Below, one piece after another: positions 42,023-50,270 of a stretch of 64,000 bases of DNA. The position numbers were made by a program, and so were the translations under genes. Position 1 is the stretch's first letter. Every line of letters starts with the position of its first letter. Under the pieces are notes generated by a model. It searched no databases and was not told where the DNA came from. It saw only the letters and a program-made list of their open reading frames with translations. Source of the DNA: Parvularcula lutaonensis (GTDB lineage: Bacteria; Pseudomonadota; Alphaproteobacteria; Caulobacterales; Parvularculaceae); contig NZ_BMXU01000002.1 in NCBI RefSeq assembly GCF_014651915.1, positions 248,001 to 312,000 of the forward strand, given 5' to 3'.

Positions 42023-42447
42023 TCAGCCTCCTTGCGGGCTTTTGCGGCCTGGAGCTGGTCGATCTGCTCCAGGAGCGCGTTCTCCTCACGCTTCCTCGCT
42101 ACCGCCTTCTCTTTTAACTGACGTTGCGAAAGATAGACCTCGAAGCGCTTCTGGTCGCCGAAGGTGCGCTCGAGCTGGTGCAGCGCGAGGACTTCGGCTT
42201 CGGCGATCTTTTCGGCCTCGCGCCGCAGGGCCGCCGCCTGCTGCAGGCAGCGTTTTGCATAGCCTGCCGCCGCCTGCGCGGCCATGCGGTCCTTGCGGGT
42301 GTCCTGGTAAGCGGTCTCGATCTGCTGGAGGACCTGCACCTGGTGCTTGAGGGTCCGGTCGCGGGCATCCCGGAGCTCGCCGACGACCCGCGCGGCCTGG
42401 TCCGAGCGGGTCTTGAAGGCATCGAGGATCTTGTCCGGGTCTTTCAT
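42019..42447 (-). CDS. fliJ: FliJ-like flagellar export chaperone
   Basis: A 142-residue protein, almost entirely charged heptad coiled coil (ELRDARDRTLKHQVQVLQQI, KEKAVARKREENALLEQ), of the size and composition of FliJ. FliJ is the central stalk of the flagellar export ATPase and a cargo chaperone. Position supports the call: it lies in the fliF operon just before a transglycosylase, although the ATPase gene fliI, normally adjacent, is absent. Sequence identity in FliJ is low in general, so this is inferred from architecture and context. Confidence 0.65.
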   Translation of the reverse strand: MKDPDKILDAFKTRSDQAARVVGELRDARDRTLKHQVQVLQQIETAYQDTRKDRMAAQAAAGYAKRCLQQAAALRREAEKIAEAEVLALHQLERTFGDQKRFEVYLSQRQLKEKAVARKREENALLEQIDQLQAAKARKEAE

Positions 42448-42546
42448 CCAAGCCTCCTCTTTCCTGCTTCCCCACGGCGCAGCGCAGCGTAGACCTTGGG
42501 GCCCATCTCCCTAGCGATCGATGAGGATCGGGGGGCGGGTGATGGG

Positions 42547-42567
42547 TGCCACGGTCAAGCCGTGGCA
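42547..42567. repeat. Perfect hairpin between fliG and the fliJ-like gene
   Basis: TGCCACGG, TCAAG, CCGTGGCA: an 8-bp perfect stem in the 175-bp gap within the minus-strand operon. It may attenuate or protect the message; it lacks a T-tract on the minus strand. Confidence 0.5.
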
Positions 42568-42622
42568 AGACGTCCATTTTTCAACCAGCAAGCAACCTCA
42601 CCGGAAAAACGACCGAAGGTCG

Positions 42623-43663
42623 TCAGTACACCATCTGGCTTTCGGCGCCGCGCTCGATGACGATGACGCCGGCTTCGGCCAGCTCTTTCGCCTTGCGGAC
42701 CATGGTCGCCTTGGCGGCTTCCACATCGCGCATGAGGACCGGGCCGAGGGTGTCCATGTTGTCGAGCAGGATCGCCCGCGCCCGTTCGGAGAGGTTGTTG
42801 ACGATCTTCTGGCGGGTATCCGCGTCGCAACCCTTGAGCGCGTAGGTGAGCGTGTCGCTTTCGCAGGACCGGATGACCGTCCGCAGGCTGTGCGGATCGA
42901 GGGCCATGAGGTCGTCGAAGGTGAACATGAGCTGCTTGATCTGGTAGACCTCTTCCTCGTGCTCCTCCTTGAGGAATTGGAGGAGCTGGTCCGAACGCTC
43001 CGACTCCGTCCGGTTGAAGATCTCCGCCATGTGGTTGAGGTTGTTGCTCTCCGTCGAGGACTGGTAGTTCAGCATCAGGTCGCGCTGCAGCATCTCCTCG
43101 ATGTCGGCGAGAACTTCCTTCGGCACGGAGTTCATCGAGATCATCCGCTTCATGACATCCGGCACCACCTTCTCGGGAAGGTTGGACAGGACGTGCGCGG
43201 CTTGGTCCGGGTCGATCTTGGACAGGACGACGGCAATCGTCTGGGGGTGCTCGCCATTGAGATATTTGGCGAGCATCGAGTTGTCGACCATCGCGATCTT
43301 CTCCCAGGTGGACGAGCCACCCGGACCGCGAATGTAGTTCATGATGTCGACGACACGATCCGCCGGAAGGAAGCTCCTCAGCATCCGTTCCGTCGAATCG
43401 GCCGAGCCGATGACAGAGCCGCCCTGGCTGAACTGCTCCGTAAACCGAGAGATGAGTTCCTCGAGGACCTCTCCCGTAATCGAACCCAGGGTCGCCATGG
43501 CGCGCGTGATGATCCGCACCTCGCTGTCGTCCATTCGTTCGAGCAGCGGCCCAGCCTGCTCCTCACCGAGGGTGAGCAGCATCACGGCGACTTTTTCCGG
43601 CCCCGTGAGGGCGTCGACTTCGCTTCTGATCTTGACGCTCGGCATGGCTGTCGATCCTGACAT
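42623..43663 (-). CDS. fliG: Flagellar motor switch protein FliG
   Basis: C-ring protein that contacts the MS ring and stators and transmits torque. The 346 residues show the N-terminal FliF-binding domain (ALTGPEKVAVMLLTLGEEQA), the middle domain with EHPQTIAVVLSKIDPDQAA, and the C-terminal torque domain with FTFDDLMALDPHSLR and charged helix ARAILLDNMDTLGPVLMRDV. It lies 5 bases after the fliP stop on the same strand. This order is unusual: fliG normally follows fliF directly. ATGs at 43663 and 43645 are both possible; the former is used. Confidence 0.96.
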   Translation of the reverse strand: MSGSTAMPSVKIRSEVDALTGPEKVAVMLLTLGEEQAGPLLERMDDSEVRIITRAMATLGSITGEVLEELISRFTEQFSQGGSVIGSADSTERMLRSFLPADRVVDIMNYIRGPGGSSTWEKIAMVDNSMLAKYLNGEHPQTIAVVLSKIDPDQAAHVLSNLPEKVVPDVMKRMISMNSVPKEVLADIEEMLQRDLMLNYQSSTESNNLNHMAEIFNRTESERSDQLLQFLKEEHEEEVYQIKQLMFTFDDLMALDPHSLRTVIRSCESDTLTYALKGCDADTRQKIVNNLSERARAILLDNMDTLGPVLMRDVEAAKATMVRKAKELAEAGVIVIERGAESQMVY

Positions 43664-43668
43664 GGCGG

Positions 43669-44490
43669 CTAAAAGAAGGACATGACCAGGCTCTCCGAGA
43701 GGAGGCGCCAGCCATCAACGAGAACAAAGAAGATAATCTTCATGGAGAGCGACACGGTTTGGGGCGGCAGCATCATCATGCCCATGGACATGAGGATGGC
43801 CGCGACGGCGAGGTCGATGACCAGGAATGGCATCATCAGAAGGAAGCCGATTTCGAAGGCCCGCGAAAGCTCTGAAATCATGAAGGCGGGAATAAGCTGC
43901 GTGAGCGGAGGAAGCTCGGGGCCTTCCGCCTGCTCGGGATAGAGAAGCGCCTGGATCTCCTCGTCGCTCATCATGCCTGCCGGAAGCTCGGCTTCTGGAA
44001 TGTCGGCACGCTGACGCTCGGCCAGGCTCTCGAAGAAAAGAAGGTCGTCCGGCTCGGTCTGGCGAGCCATGAACTCCTGCAGCGGCAGGACGGCGTTCCT
44101 GAGGCCCGTCTGGGTATCGACCTGGTCGGCCATCATTGGCGCGATGCCGTTGTTCCAGCTCTCCTCGAAATGCGGCGCCATGATGAAGCCGGTGAGGAAA
44201 AGCGCGAGGGAGATCAGGACGACGTTGGGCGGCGCCTGTTGCAGGCCGATCGCCGAACGCAGGAGAGAGAAGACCACGACCACACGGATGAACGATGTCA
44301 TCATGACGAGGATCCCCGGCGCCAGCGACAGCACCGTGATCGCCAGGAACATCTGGACCAGACGTCCCGAATAGGAGGCCCCGTCACCTCCGAGATCGAC
44401 GCTGATCGACTGGGCCGACGCATCGGGCGCGATCATCAGCGCCGTGAAGATCCCGAAGATCAAGGCTGCGTTTATCGCGAGCCGCTTCAT
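43669..44490 (-). CDS. fliP: Flagellar type III export protein FliP
   Basis: Core pentamer subunit of the flagellar export gate. The 273-residue product has a cleavable signal (ALMIAPDASAQS) and the four membrane helices of FliP: ITVLSLAPGILVMMTSFIRV, VLISLALFLTGFIMAP, IGFLLMMPFLVIDLAVAAIL and LSMKIIFFVLVDGWRLL. The periplasmic loop (about residues 115-190) is somewhat longer than usual. fliQ and fliR, usual neighbours, are absent; the next genes are fliN upstream and fliG downstream. Confidence 0.95.
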   Translation of the reverse strand: MKRLAINAALIFGIFTALMIAPDASAQSISVDLGGDGASYSGRLVQMFLAITVLSLAPGILVMMTSFIRVVVVFSLLRSAIGLQQAPPNVVLISLALFLTGFIMAPHFEESWNNGIAPMMADQVDTQTGLRNAVLPLQEFMARQTEPDDLLFFESLAERQRADIPEAELPAGMMSDEEIQALLYPEQAEGPELPPLTQLIPAFMISELSRAFEIGFLLMMPFLVIDLAVAAILMSMGMMMLPPQTVSLSMKIIFFVLVDGWRLLSESLVMSFF

Positions 44491-44505
44491 GTGGTCCTTA
44501 TGTGG

Positions 44506-44994
44506 TCAGTGGAGGTTGGGTGAGTTCGTGATGATTTCCGTCAGGGTCACGCCGAGGCGGTCATCATCGACAATGACGATCTCGCCGCGTGCCACCGGAC
44601 GGTGGTTGATGTGGATCTCGACCTGCTCGCCGACGCGACGGTCGATCTCGACCACGGCACCGCGACCGAGCTTCAGGATGTTGCCGATCGGCAGCTTGGC
44701 GCGTCCTAGAACGACCTGCACCTCAACCGGGACCTGTCCGAGAGCGGACATGTTGTTGTAGGATCCGAAGCCACCGGCCTTGCCGCCCGAAGGCGCTTCG
44801 TCTCCGCCGCCGCCGATCATGGCGTCGAGAGTCGCGGCGATCTCCGCTTCGCTCGCCTCTGCGGGGCCGCCAGCCTCGAAACCGCCAGCATCGCCACCAG
44901 GCGTATTGTCGGTAGGCAAACCGTCGGCGCTCGGCGCACCATCATCGATCGGCAGGCCGAACTCGTCCTTGTTGTCTTCCGGCGTATCGCTCAT
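44506..44994 (-). CDS. fliN: Flagellar motor switch protein FliN
   Basis: C-ring subunit. The C-terminal SpoA domain is clear (VPVEVQVVLGRAKLPIGNIL, VEIDRRVGEQVEIHINHRPVARGEIVIVDD, RLGVTLTEII). The first 75 residues form an acidic, Gly/Pro/Ala-rich linker, longer than in E. coli FliN. Its start overlaps the fliH stop by 4 bases. Confidence 0.95.
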   Translation of the reverse strand: MSDTPEDNKDEFGLPIDDGAPSADGLPTDNTPGGDAGGFEAGGPAEASEAEIAATLDAMIGGGGDEAPSGGKAGGFGSYNNMSALGQVPVEVQVVLGRAKLPIGNILKLGRGAVVEIDRRVGEQVEIHINHRPVARGEIVIVDDDRLGVTLTEIITNSPNLH

Positions 44995-45680
44995 GGGTTC
45001 TCTCCTTCGCTGGACGGCGTGCCCTCACCGTCCATCAGACTCTTCAGGGTTTCGGTGAACACTTCGTCGATCGCGCCAGTAAACGCGTATGGGTCGAAGG
45101 TTACTTTTCCCGTTAACCATGCAACTTCCAGTGGTGCCTCGGTCTCGTCCGCAGCCTGCTCGAAATGGATGCGGACCTGGTCGGCCTCTTCATCCGTTGG
45201 CAGGCGGAGGACATGCCGCAGCGGGCCGAGAAACTCCTCGGTCGCCCGGATGGTGATCCGGTGTTTCCCGCGAACCGCCTCGATCGCCCGGATCGTGACG
45301 TTCTCGGCGAGGTGCTTGGCTTCTTCTTCAGACAGGCGGCGCGCGAGCTGGTGCACGAGGGCCAGCATGAGGCGCGAGCTGCGGGTCTCCAGCTCGTCGA
45401 AGAGAGCGTCCTCACGGGCCTGGATCGATTCAATTTCCGCGCGAAGGCGGTCAACCTTCTCCTCGAGGCGAGCGGCCATGGACGCGCGCTCGGCCTCTTC
45501 GCCGTCGCGCTTGCCCTCCTCGTACCCCTCGCGCCGCGCGGCTGCGGCGGCACTCTCGATCAGGCGCGTGACCTCTTCGGGGGAGAGCCGGTCGTCCTCT
45601 TCGGGGACTTCCTCGAACGCCTGTTCTTCGACCTGAGGTTCGTTGAAGTCGCGGACCGGAGCGAAAGCCCTGATCGTCAC
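44991..45680 (-). CDS. fliH: Flagellar assembly protein FliH (FlbE-like)
   Basis: Regulator and stator-like partner of the FliI export ATPase. The 229-residue product has an acidic N-terminus, a long coiled coil (RREGYEEGKRDGEEAERASM, then a run of charged heptads) and a C-terminal domain with VTIRAIEAVRGKHRITIRA. This matches FliH/FlbE. Its ATG overlaps the fliF stop by 4 bases and its stop overlaps fliN. The ATPase fliI is not in the window, so its partner must be encoded elsewhere. Confidence 0.85.
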   Translation of the reverse strand: MTIRAFAPVRDFNEPQVEEQAFEEVPEEDDRLSPEEVTRLIESAAAAARREGYEEGKRDGEEAERASMAARLEEKVDRLRAEIESIQAREDALFDELETRSSRLMLALVHQLARRLSEEEAKHLAENVTIRAIEAVRGKHRITIRATEEFLGPLRHVLRLPTDEEADQVRIHFEQAADETEAPLEVAWLTGKVTFDPYAFTGAIDEVFTETLKSLMDGEGTPSSEGENP

Positions 45681-47386
45681 GCCGCGTTCTCCTGCTCATA
45701 GATCCACGTGCGGAGGATCGCGACCACTTCCTCCGGATATTGCTCGGCGATGCGGCCAAGTTTCCGGATGGAGGAGGCACGGACCTTGCCGTCGACGTCG
45801 CGGAGCTCGAGCATCTGGTCGAGATTGTCCGCCATCGAACGCTTGGGCCCGGAGATGATAGGCTGCCCGTTGGGACCAATGGCAGCCAGGCCGCCCTCGC
45901 CCGCCTCGCCCTCGGAGATACCGAGATCCTCGAGGCTGAGTTCACCCATCGCCACCGGCTCCATGTCGGAACCGACACCGCCGGTGTTCAGCACGCGGCT
46001 CATGACCGGGCGAACCACGCCAAAGATCAGCGCGACACCGATCAGGAGGAGCGCGACGGCCTGCGTGATCGAGTCGAAATTGCGGTAGACGACCTCGGTG
46101 ATGTTGGACGGCGCGAAGCGCGGCATTTCGGCGTCGAGGTCGACGAACGGCATGTTCTCGACAGTGATCGAGTCGCCACGGGCTTCGTTGAAGCCGACGG
46201 CCGAGCGGACGAGGCCGGCGATCTTGGCAAGTTCCTCTTCGGTGCGCGGCTCGTAGGTCACCTCGCCATTGGGGCCGGTGACTTTCTTGTTGTCGACGAT
46301 CACGGAGACCGAAAGACGCTCGACATCGCCGGGCTCGATGACCTGCTCGGAACGGACCGAGCTGATCTCGTAGTTCACCACGGACTCGGAACGTTCGATC
46401 TCGGACGTGTTGGCGTTACCGATTCCTGCATTACCGACATTTGCTTCGGGGAGGTTCTGCTCGACGGTGACGGGCTGGTCCGTGGCGTTTTCGCTAGCCG
46501 TTTCGACTTCGTCGATGATCTGGCGGGAGCGCAGCGCGGTTTCCTTGGGATCGAAGCGCTCTTCGCGACGGACTTCCCTTTCCGTGCGCAGGTCGGCTGC
46601 GACCTGCACGCGGACGCGGCCCGCCCCCAGGGTCGGCACCAGGACGCTTTCGGCTGCGCGCGCGAGACGGTCTTCAATCTCCGCCTGCAAGCCGTTGACC
46701 GAGGCAGCGCCAGCCATCGGGCCGTTCTCTTCGGCAAACACCGCGCCGCGGCGGGCATCGAGGACGGCAACCTTGCCCGGTGAAAGGCTCGGCACGGCAG
46801 AGGCGACGAGGTGGCGGATCGCGGCCGCCTGGTCGCCATCGAGATTGCGGGCGCCGCGCATACGGACGACCACCGAGGCGGTGGGAGAGGCTTTTTCGCG
46901 GCTGAACGGATCGCGGCGCGCCATCACGAGGTGCACGCGGGCGCTCTCGACCGAATCAAGCGTCTGGATCGTGCGCGACAGTTCGCCTTCCAGGGCACGC
47001 AGGCGCGTCATGTCCTGCATGAAGGAGGTCAGCCCCAGCGACGATTTGTCATCGAACAGTTCGTATCCGACAGCGCCGCCCGACGGCATGCCCTGCTCGG
47101 CCAGCAGCATCCGCAGGCGGGGGATGCGCCCCGCAGGCGCATAAATCGTCCTGCCATCGGAAGAGAGCCGGACCGGAACGTCCATCGTTTCCAGCTCGCT
47201 GACGACGGCCCCTGCATCGGCATCGTTCAGGCCGGAGAAAAGCACCGCCATCTGGGGTTTGGAAAAAGCTAAGATGATACCGACAAGCGCTGCCAGCACC
47301 AAAGCGGCCAGGGCCCCCGCCATCATCAGGCGGTTCGCACCAAGGTCCTTAAATCTCTGAAGAAAAGTTTCCACGCTCACTGACAT
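45677..47386 (-). CDS. fliF: Flagellar MS-ring protein FliF
   Basis: Builds the membrane MS ring of the basal body. The 569-residue product has two membrane helices (LAALVLAALVGIILAFS near residue 30 and ITQAVALLLIGVALIFGVV near 430) and ring-building motifs between them (MAVLFSGLNDADAGAVVSEL, LRALEGELSRTIQTLDSVESA). The C-terminal FliG-binding segment (VRASSIRKLGRIAEQYPEEV) is present. The ATG at 47386 is preferred to an upstream frame opening at 47458. It is the first gene of fliF-fliH-fliN-fliP-fliG-fliJ-slt. Confidence 0.96.
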   Translation of the reverse strand: MSVSVETFLQRFKDLGANRLMMAGALAALVLAALVGIILAFSKPQMAVLFSGLNDADAGAVVSELETMDVPVRLSSDGRTIYAPAGRIPRLRMLLAEQGMPSGGAVGYELFDDKSSLGLTSFMQDMTRLRALEGELSRTIQTLDSVESARVHLVMARRDPFSREKASPTASVVVRMRGARNLDGDQAAAIRHLVASAVPSLSPGKVAVLDARRGAVFAEENGPMAGAASVNGLQAEIEDRLARAAESVLVPTLGAGRVRVQVAADLRTEREVRREERFDPKETALRSRQIIDEVETASENATDQPVTVEQNLPEANVGNAGIGNANTSEIERSESVVNYEISSVRSEQVIEPGDVERLSVSVIVDNKKVTGPNGEVTYEPRTEEELAKIAGLVRSAVGFNEARGDSITVENMPFVDLDAEMPRFAPSNITEVVYRNFDSITQAVALLLIGVALIFGVVRPVMSRVLNTGGVGSDMEPVAMGELSLEDLGISEGEAGEGGLAAIGPNGQPIISGPKRSMADNLDQMLELRDVDGKVRASSIRKLGRIAEQYPEEVVAILRTWIYEQENAA

Positions 47387-47404
47387 TCTGCCTAGCCGCA
47401 GGGA

Positions 47405-47419
47405 TGGGTTTGGGGTTGC
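47405..47419 (+). promoter_or_regulatory. Weak sigma-54-like promoter upstream of fliL
   Basis: TGGGTTTGGGGTTGC keeps the GG-N10-GC skeleton of sigma-54 promoters and a good TTGCT at -12, but the -24 element is only TGG. It points toward fliL, 81 bases downstream. Candidate only. Confidence 0.28.
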
Positions 47420-47423
47420 TCCC

Positions 47424-47434
47424 TTTAAACTGGC
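47424..47434 (-). promoter_or_regulatory. GCCAGTTTAAA motif upstream of fliF
   Basis: Minus-strand copy of an 11-bp motif (GCCRGTTTAAA) found upstream of three flagellar units. Here it lies about 38 bases before the fliF start. Other copies are at 53316-53326 and 56846-56856. Confidence 0.4.
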
Positions 47435-47499
47435 GTCAAAGAGGTCCCTGTACCTCACATGACGTGGCCTCGCGGCCGTCCCTCTGGGTTAATGATTTG

Positions 47500-48018
47500 A
47501 TGGAAGATTCTGAAGAGAACCTGAACGAAGCGCCGGCAATTCCGAAATTGCGCAAAAACCGCATGGAATCGCTCGGGCCTGCATTGTTCGCTGTCACAGC
47601 CCTGCTGTGCTCGGTCGGATCGTTCATGGCCGGAGGATATCTCTCGCTCGGGCGGGAGGGGATCGCGGAGCTTGTCGAAGCGACCACGAACAATAACCTC
47701 GACGCGACGGTCAAACCAACGCACGAATGGATCGAGCTGGAAAAAACGATCTACCAGCTCGACAGACGTGAAGATGCGAAATACGTGCTCGCGAAGTTCA
47801 CGATCCGTGCGCCGATCGACAAGGCCGAAGAGGTCAGGAGACGGCTGCCGGAACTAGAATTTGCGCTGCAGACGTATATTCGGGAGCTGTCGAGCCGGGA
47901 ACTGCAGGGCGCGATGGGGCTTTATAATTTACGTAACGCTTGTCTCTTTAGAGCGAGAAGAATCCTCGGTCGCGACGCGGTCGATGATATTCTGATCGGC
48001 GAGCTGCTGGTCGAGTGA
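47500..48018 (+). CDS. fliL: Flagellar basal-body protein FliL
   Basis: Inner-membrane protein that rings and supports the stator. The 172-residue product has a cytoplasmic head (about 30 residues), one membrane helix (ALFAVTALLCSVGSFMAGGY) and a periplasmic domain with ELEFALQTYIRELSSRELQG and a VDDILIGELLVE ending typical of FliL. The Shine-Dalgarno sequence is weak. It diverges from fliF and begins the fliL-fliM-motE operon. A second FliL-like gene is at 49797-50252. Confidence 0.85.
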   Translation: MEDSEENLNEAPAIPKLRKNRMESLGPALFAVTALLCSVGSFMAGGYLSLGREGIAELVEATTNNNLDATVKPTHEWIELEKTIYQLDRREDAKYVLAKFTIRAPIDKAEEVRRRLPELEFALQTYIRELSSRELQGAMGLYNLRNACLFRARRILGRDAVDDILIGELLVE

Positions 48019-48058
48019 TGTGCAGTCCGCATCAGGATGAACCGATGACGAGGACGGA

Positions 48059-49009
48059 ATGACAGGGAAAGCAACAAGGGAAGCCAGGCTCGTGATGGAG
48101 CGCCTCGCGAATAGCGGGGTCACCCATGAACGACTGCCGATGCTGGACATCGTCTTTGACCGGACAGTCCAGATGCTCACCGAGAGCTTCCTGCATCTCA
48201 CCAGCACCGAAGTCGCGGTCCAGCTCGACGAGATCCAGTACGCCCGCTTCTCGGATTTCATGGCCGAACCTCCCGAGGCACCGGTGATCGCCATCGTCCG
48301 CGCCGTCGCGTGGGACCAGAGCTTCCTGCTGATGCTCGACGGCAACCTGGTGTTCACGCTGGTCGAGATTTTGCTTGGCGGCTCGCCGAGCGACGGGCCG
48401 AAGCAGCGCGTCCAGCAGCGCCGCCCGACCTCGATCGAGCTGCAGCTGACCAACCGGATCTTCAAGCTGATCGCGGAGCGCCTGTCCGAGGCCTTCGAGC
48501 AGATCGCCGAGGTCGAGTTCCGCATCGAGCGCCTCGAGATGAACCCGCAATTCGCGGCGATCACGCGGACCACCTCCGCCTGTGTCCGTTCGCGCTTCCG
48601 GCTCGACATCGCCCGCTCCAAGGGCGAGCTGCAAGTCCTCTTCCCCTATTCCTCGCTGGAGCCGGTGAAGGAGCACCTCAGCCAGATGTTCGTCGGCGAC
48701 CAGTTCGGCGGCGACCGCAGCTGGAACCGCCACTTCGAGGATGCGCTCATCAAGTCGGAGCTGAGCTTCGATGCCGTGCTGCACTCTCAGATGACGACGC
48801 TGGCCGATGTCCTCAACTGGAAACCCGGCCAGACCATCACCTTCGAGACGAGCGCTGAAACCGAAGTCCGCTTCATGCTCGAGGACATGGAGTTCTTCCG
48901 CGGGCCGATGGGCCGGAAGGGTGGCAAGATCGCCGCACAGATCGAAGAGATCAATCTTGATACGGAGAAGGACGAGCCCGCCAACGCCTTCGGACTGGGT
49001 GACCTGTGA
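48059..49009 (+). CDS. fliM: Flagellar motor switch protein FliM, short N-terminus
   Basis: C-ring protein that sets rotation direction. The 316 residues include the CheC-like middle domain (MLDIVFDRTVQMLTESF, then LVFTLVEILLGG) and the C-terminal SpoA domain (MTTLADVLNWKPGQTITFE). It lacks the first 20-30 residues of typical FliM, with the CheY-P-binding motif of the LSQxEIDALL kind. A TGA lies in frame 21 bases upstream of the ATG, so no longer form is encoded. The gene is 40 bases after fliL, and its stop overlaps motE by 4 bases. Confidence 0.95.
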   Translation: MTGKATREARLVMERLANSGVTHERLPMLDIVFDRTVQMLTESFLHLTSTEVAVQLDEIQYARFSDFMAEPPEAPVIAIVRAVAWDQSFLLMLDGNLVFTLVEILLGGSPSDGPKQRVQQRRPTSIELQLTNRIFKLIAERLSEAFEQIAEVEFRIERLEMNPQFAAITRTTSACVRSRFRLDIARSKGELQVLFPYSSLEPVKEHLSQMFVGDQFGGDRSWNRHFEDALIKSELSFDAVLHSQMTTLADVLNWKPGQTITFETSAETEVRFMLEDMEFFRGPMGRKGGKIAAQIEEINLDTEKDEPANAFGLGDL

Positions 49010-49722
49010 TCCGCATCCTCCTTCTCGCTGGTGTTTCCACCGCCTCCCTCGCCGTCCCGGTGATGATCATCGCAGCGGCCCCGGAGATCGATGAAGACGC
49101 GGCGCGCAAGCGCAACAAGGACGAAGCGGTGCGAGAGTTCGGCAGCCACGAACGTCCGTGGGCCGACAACGTCCTGTCACCGGAATACCGCGCTGGCGAG
49201 GACGAGAACCCGGTCATCAAGCGCGGCCTTGCGCAGTCCCAGGACAAGATCCAGGAAATGCTCGAGGTCGAGGAGCTCCCCCTCCCCGCAGCTCGCGTCT
49301 CCTCCATGGCCGCGGTGACCGAAGTCCTCGCGACGATCTATGCCGAGCGCGAGAAGCTCGACGAGGAATGGGCAAGGCTCGAGGACCAGAAAGCCGAGAT
49401 CGCCCTCGCCAACCGCCGGGCTCTCGAAGAAATCGAACGGCTCGAAGACCTTCGCGCGGAAGTTTCCGCACTGATCGACGAGCTGGAGATCGAGCAGGAC
49501 GAGAACCTGCAGCAGGTCGTCGACGTCGTCGCCAACATGACGGCCAAGAACGCCGCCCGCCTCCTCCAGGAAAACGAGCCGCGCTTCGTGGTGCAGGTCC
49601 TCGACCAGGTCGGCGAGCGCAACGCCGCCGACATTCTCAGCCGTATGCAGACGGACAAGGCCAACGAGCTCATGGAGCTGATGGCCGAACGCGGCAGGCC
49701 AGACGAGCAGGCGGCGCTTTAG
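49006..49722 (+). CDS. motE: MotE-like periplasmic flagellar protein
   Basis: A 238-residue protein. It has an N-terminal hydrophobic signal (LLLAGVSTASLAVPVMIIAAAP), a long Glu/Arg/Leu coiled coil (about residues 95-165) and a C-terminal MgtE-N-like domain (NMTAKNAARLLQENEPRFVV, ADILSRMQTDKANELMEL). This is the architecture of MotE, the periplasmic chaperone for MotC in rhizobia. GTG is the start, overlapping the fliM stop. Followed by a strong terminator. Confidence 0.8.
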   Translation: MIRILLLAGVSTASLAVPVMIIAAAPEIDEDAARKRNKDEAVREFGSHERPWADNVLSPEYRAGEDENPVIKRGLAQSQDKIQEMLEVEELPLPAARVSSMAAVTEVLATIYAEREKLDEEWARLEDQKAEIALANRRALEEIERLEDLRAEVSALIDELEIEQDENLQQVVDVVANMTAKNAARLLQENEPRFVVQVLDQVGERNAADILSRMQTDKANELMELMAERGRPDEQAAL

Positions 49723-49750
49723 CGACGCGGGCGGATCTGCCCAAAACAGA

Positions 49751-49775
49751 AAAGCCGCCCGGAGGCGGCTTTTTT
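49751..49775 (+). terminator. Rho-independent terminator after motE
   Basis: AAGCCGCC-CGGA-GGCGGCTT followed by a T run. An A run on the other side would let it also stop minus-strand transcription of the second FliL-like gene. Confidence 0.88.
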
Positions 49776-49796
49776 ATTGCCCATAATTTCGATGGC

Positions 49797-50252
49797 CTAC
49801 GGACGGACCCGTCCGCCTGTCTCCTGGATCAGGAGGCGGTTGAGCAGCACGTTGTTGACCTCCCCGAGGTCGAAGGTGGCTTCGAGGTCTTCCTGCACGG
49901 CTTTCTTGATGACTTCGGGTTTGATCGTGTCCGGCTTGATCTCGCCCCGGCGCTCAAGCTCGAAGAGGGTTTCGAGGATCGTGGCTCTGACATGGGGGCG
50001 GTTGTTCGAGAGAAGCGAGACCTCGTCATAGGTCGCGACTTCGATGTTGACCTCGGTCAGGAGGAAGAACGGCACGCGGCCACCTTCGAAAAGGGGGATC
50101 GTGAACTGGCCGGCGGCGAAGACGACGTTCTCTTCGGCTTCGTTCGTGCCCTGCGCGCGGATGGTGCTCGTCATCTGGCTGATCTCGCCGAGCGCAAAGC
50201 CGCCAACGCCGCAGACGACGGTCAGGATAAGGAGGATGACTGGCTTCGGCAT
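49797..50252 (-). CDS. Second FliL-like / flagellar accessory membrane protein
   Basis: A 151-residue protein with one N-terminal membrane helix (PVILLILTVVCGVGGFALGE), then a periplasmic domain resembling FliL (LTEVNIEVATYDEVSLLSNN, VRATILETLFELERRG, VLLNRLLIQETGG). It follows flgH by 18 bases in the flgF-flgG-flgA-flgH operon, the place where some Alphaproteobacteria have fliL. It is not closely similar to the fliL at 47500-48018. It may be a FliL paralogue or an unnamed basal-body protein. Confidence 0.65.
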   Translation of the reverse strand: MPKPVILLILTVVCGVGGFALGEISQMTSTIRAQGTNEAEENVVFAAGQFTIPLFEGGRVPFFLLTEVNIEVATYDEVSLLSNNRPHVRATILETLFELERRGEIKPDTIKPEVIKKAVQEDLEATFDLGEVNNVLLNRLLIQETGGRVRP

Positions 50253-50270
50253 GGGTCGGCTCTCAGGCGA

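Noticed and set aside
47405-47419. A functional sigma-54 promoter for fliL
   Set aside because: Kept only as a low-confidence site. The -24 element is poor (TGGGTT against TGGCAC) and no other good sigma-54 site was found in the flagellar region, so I do not claim sigma-54 control.
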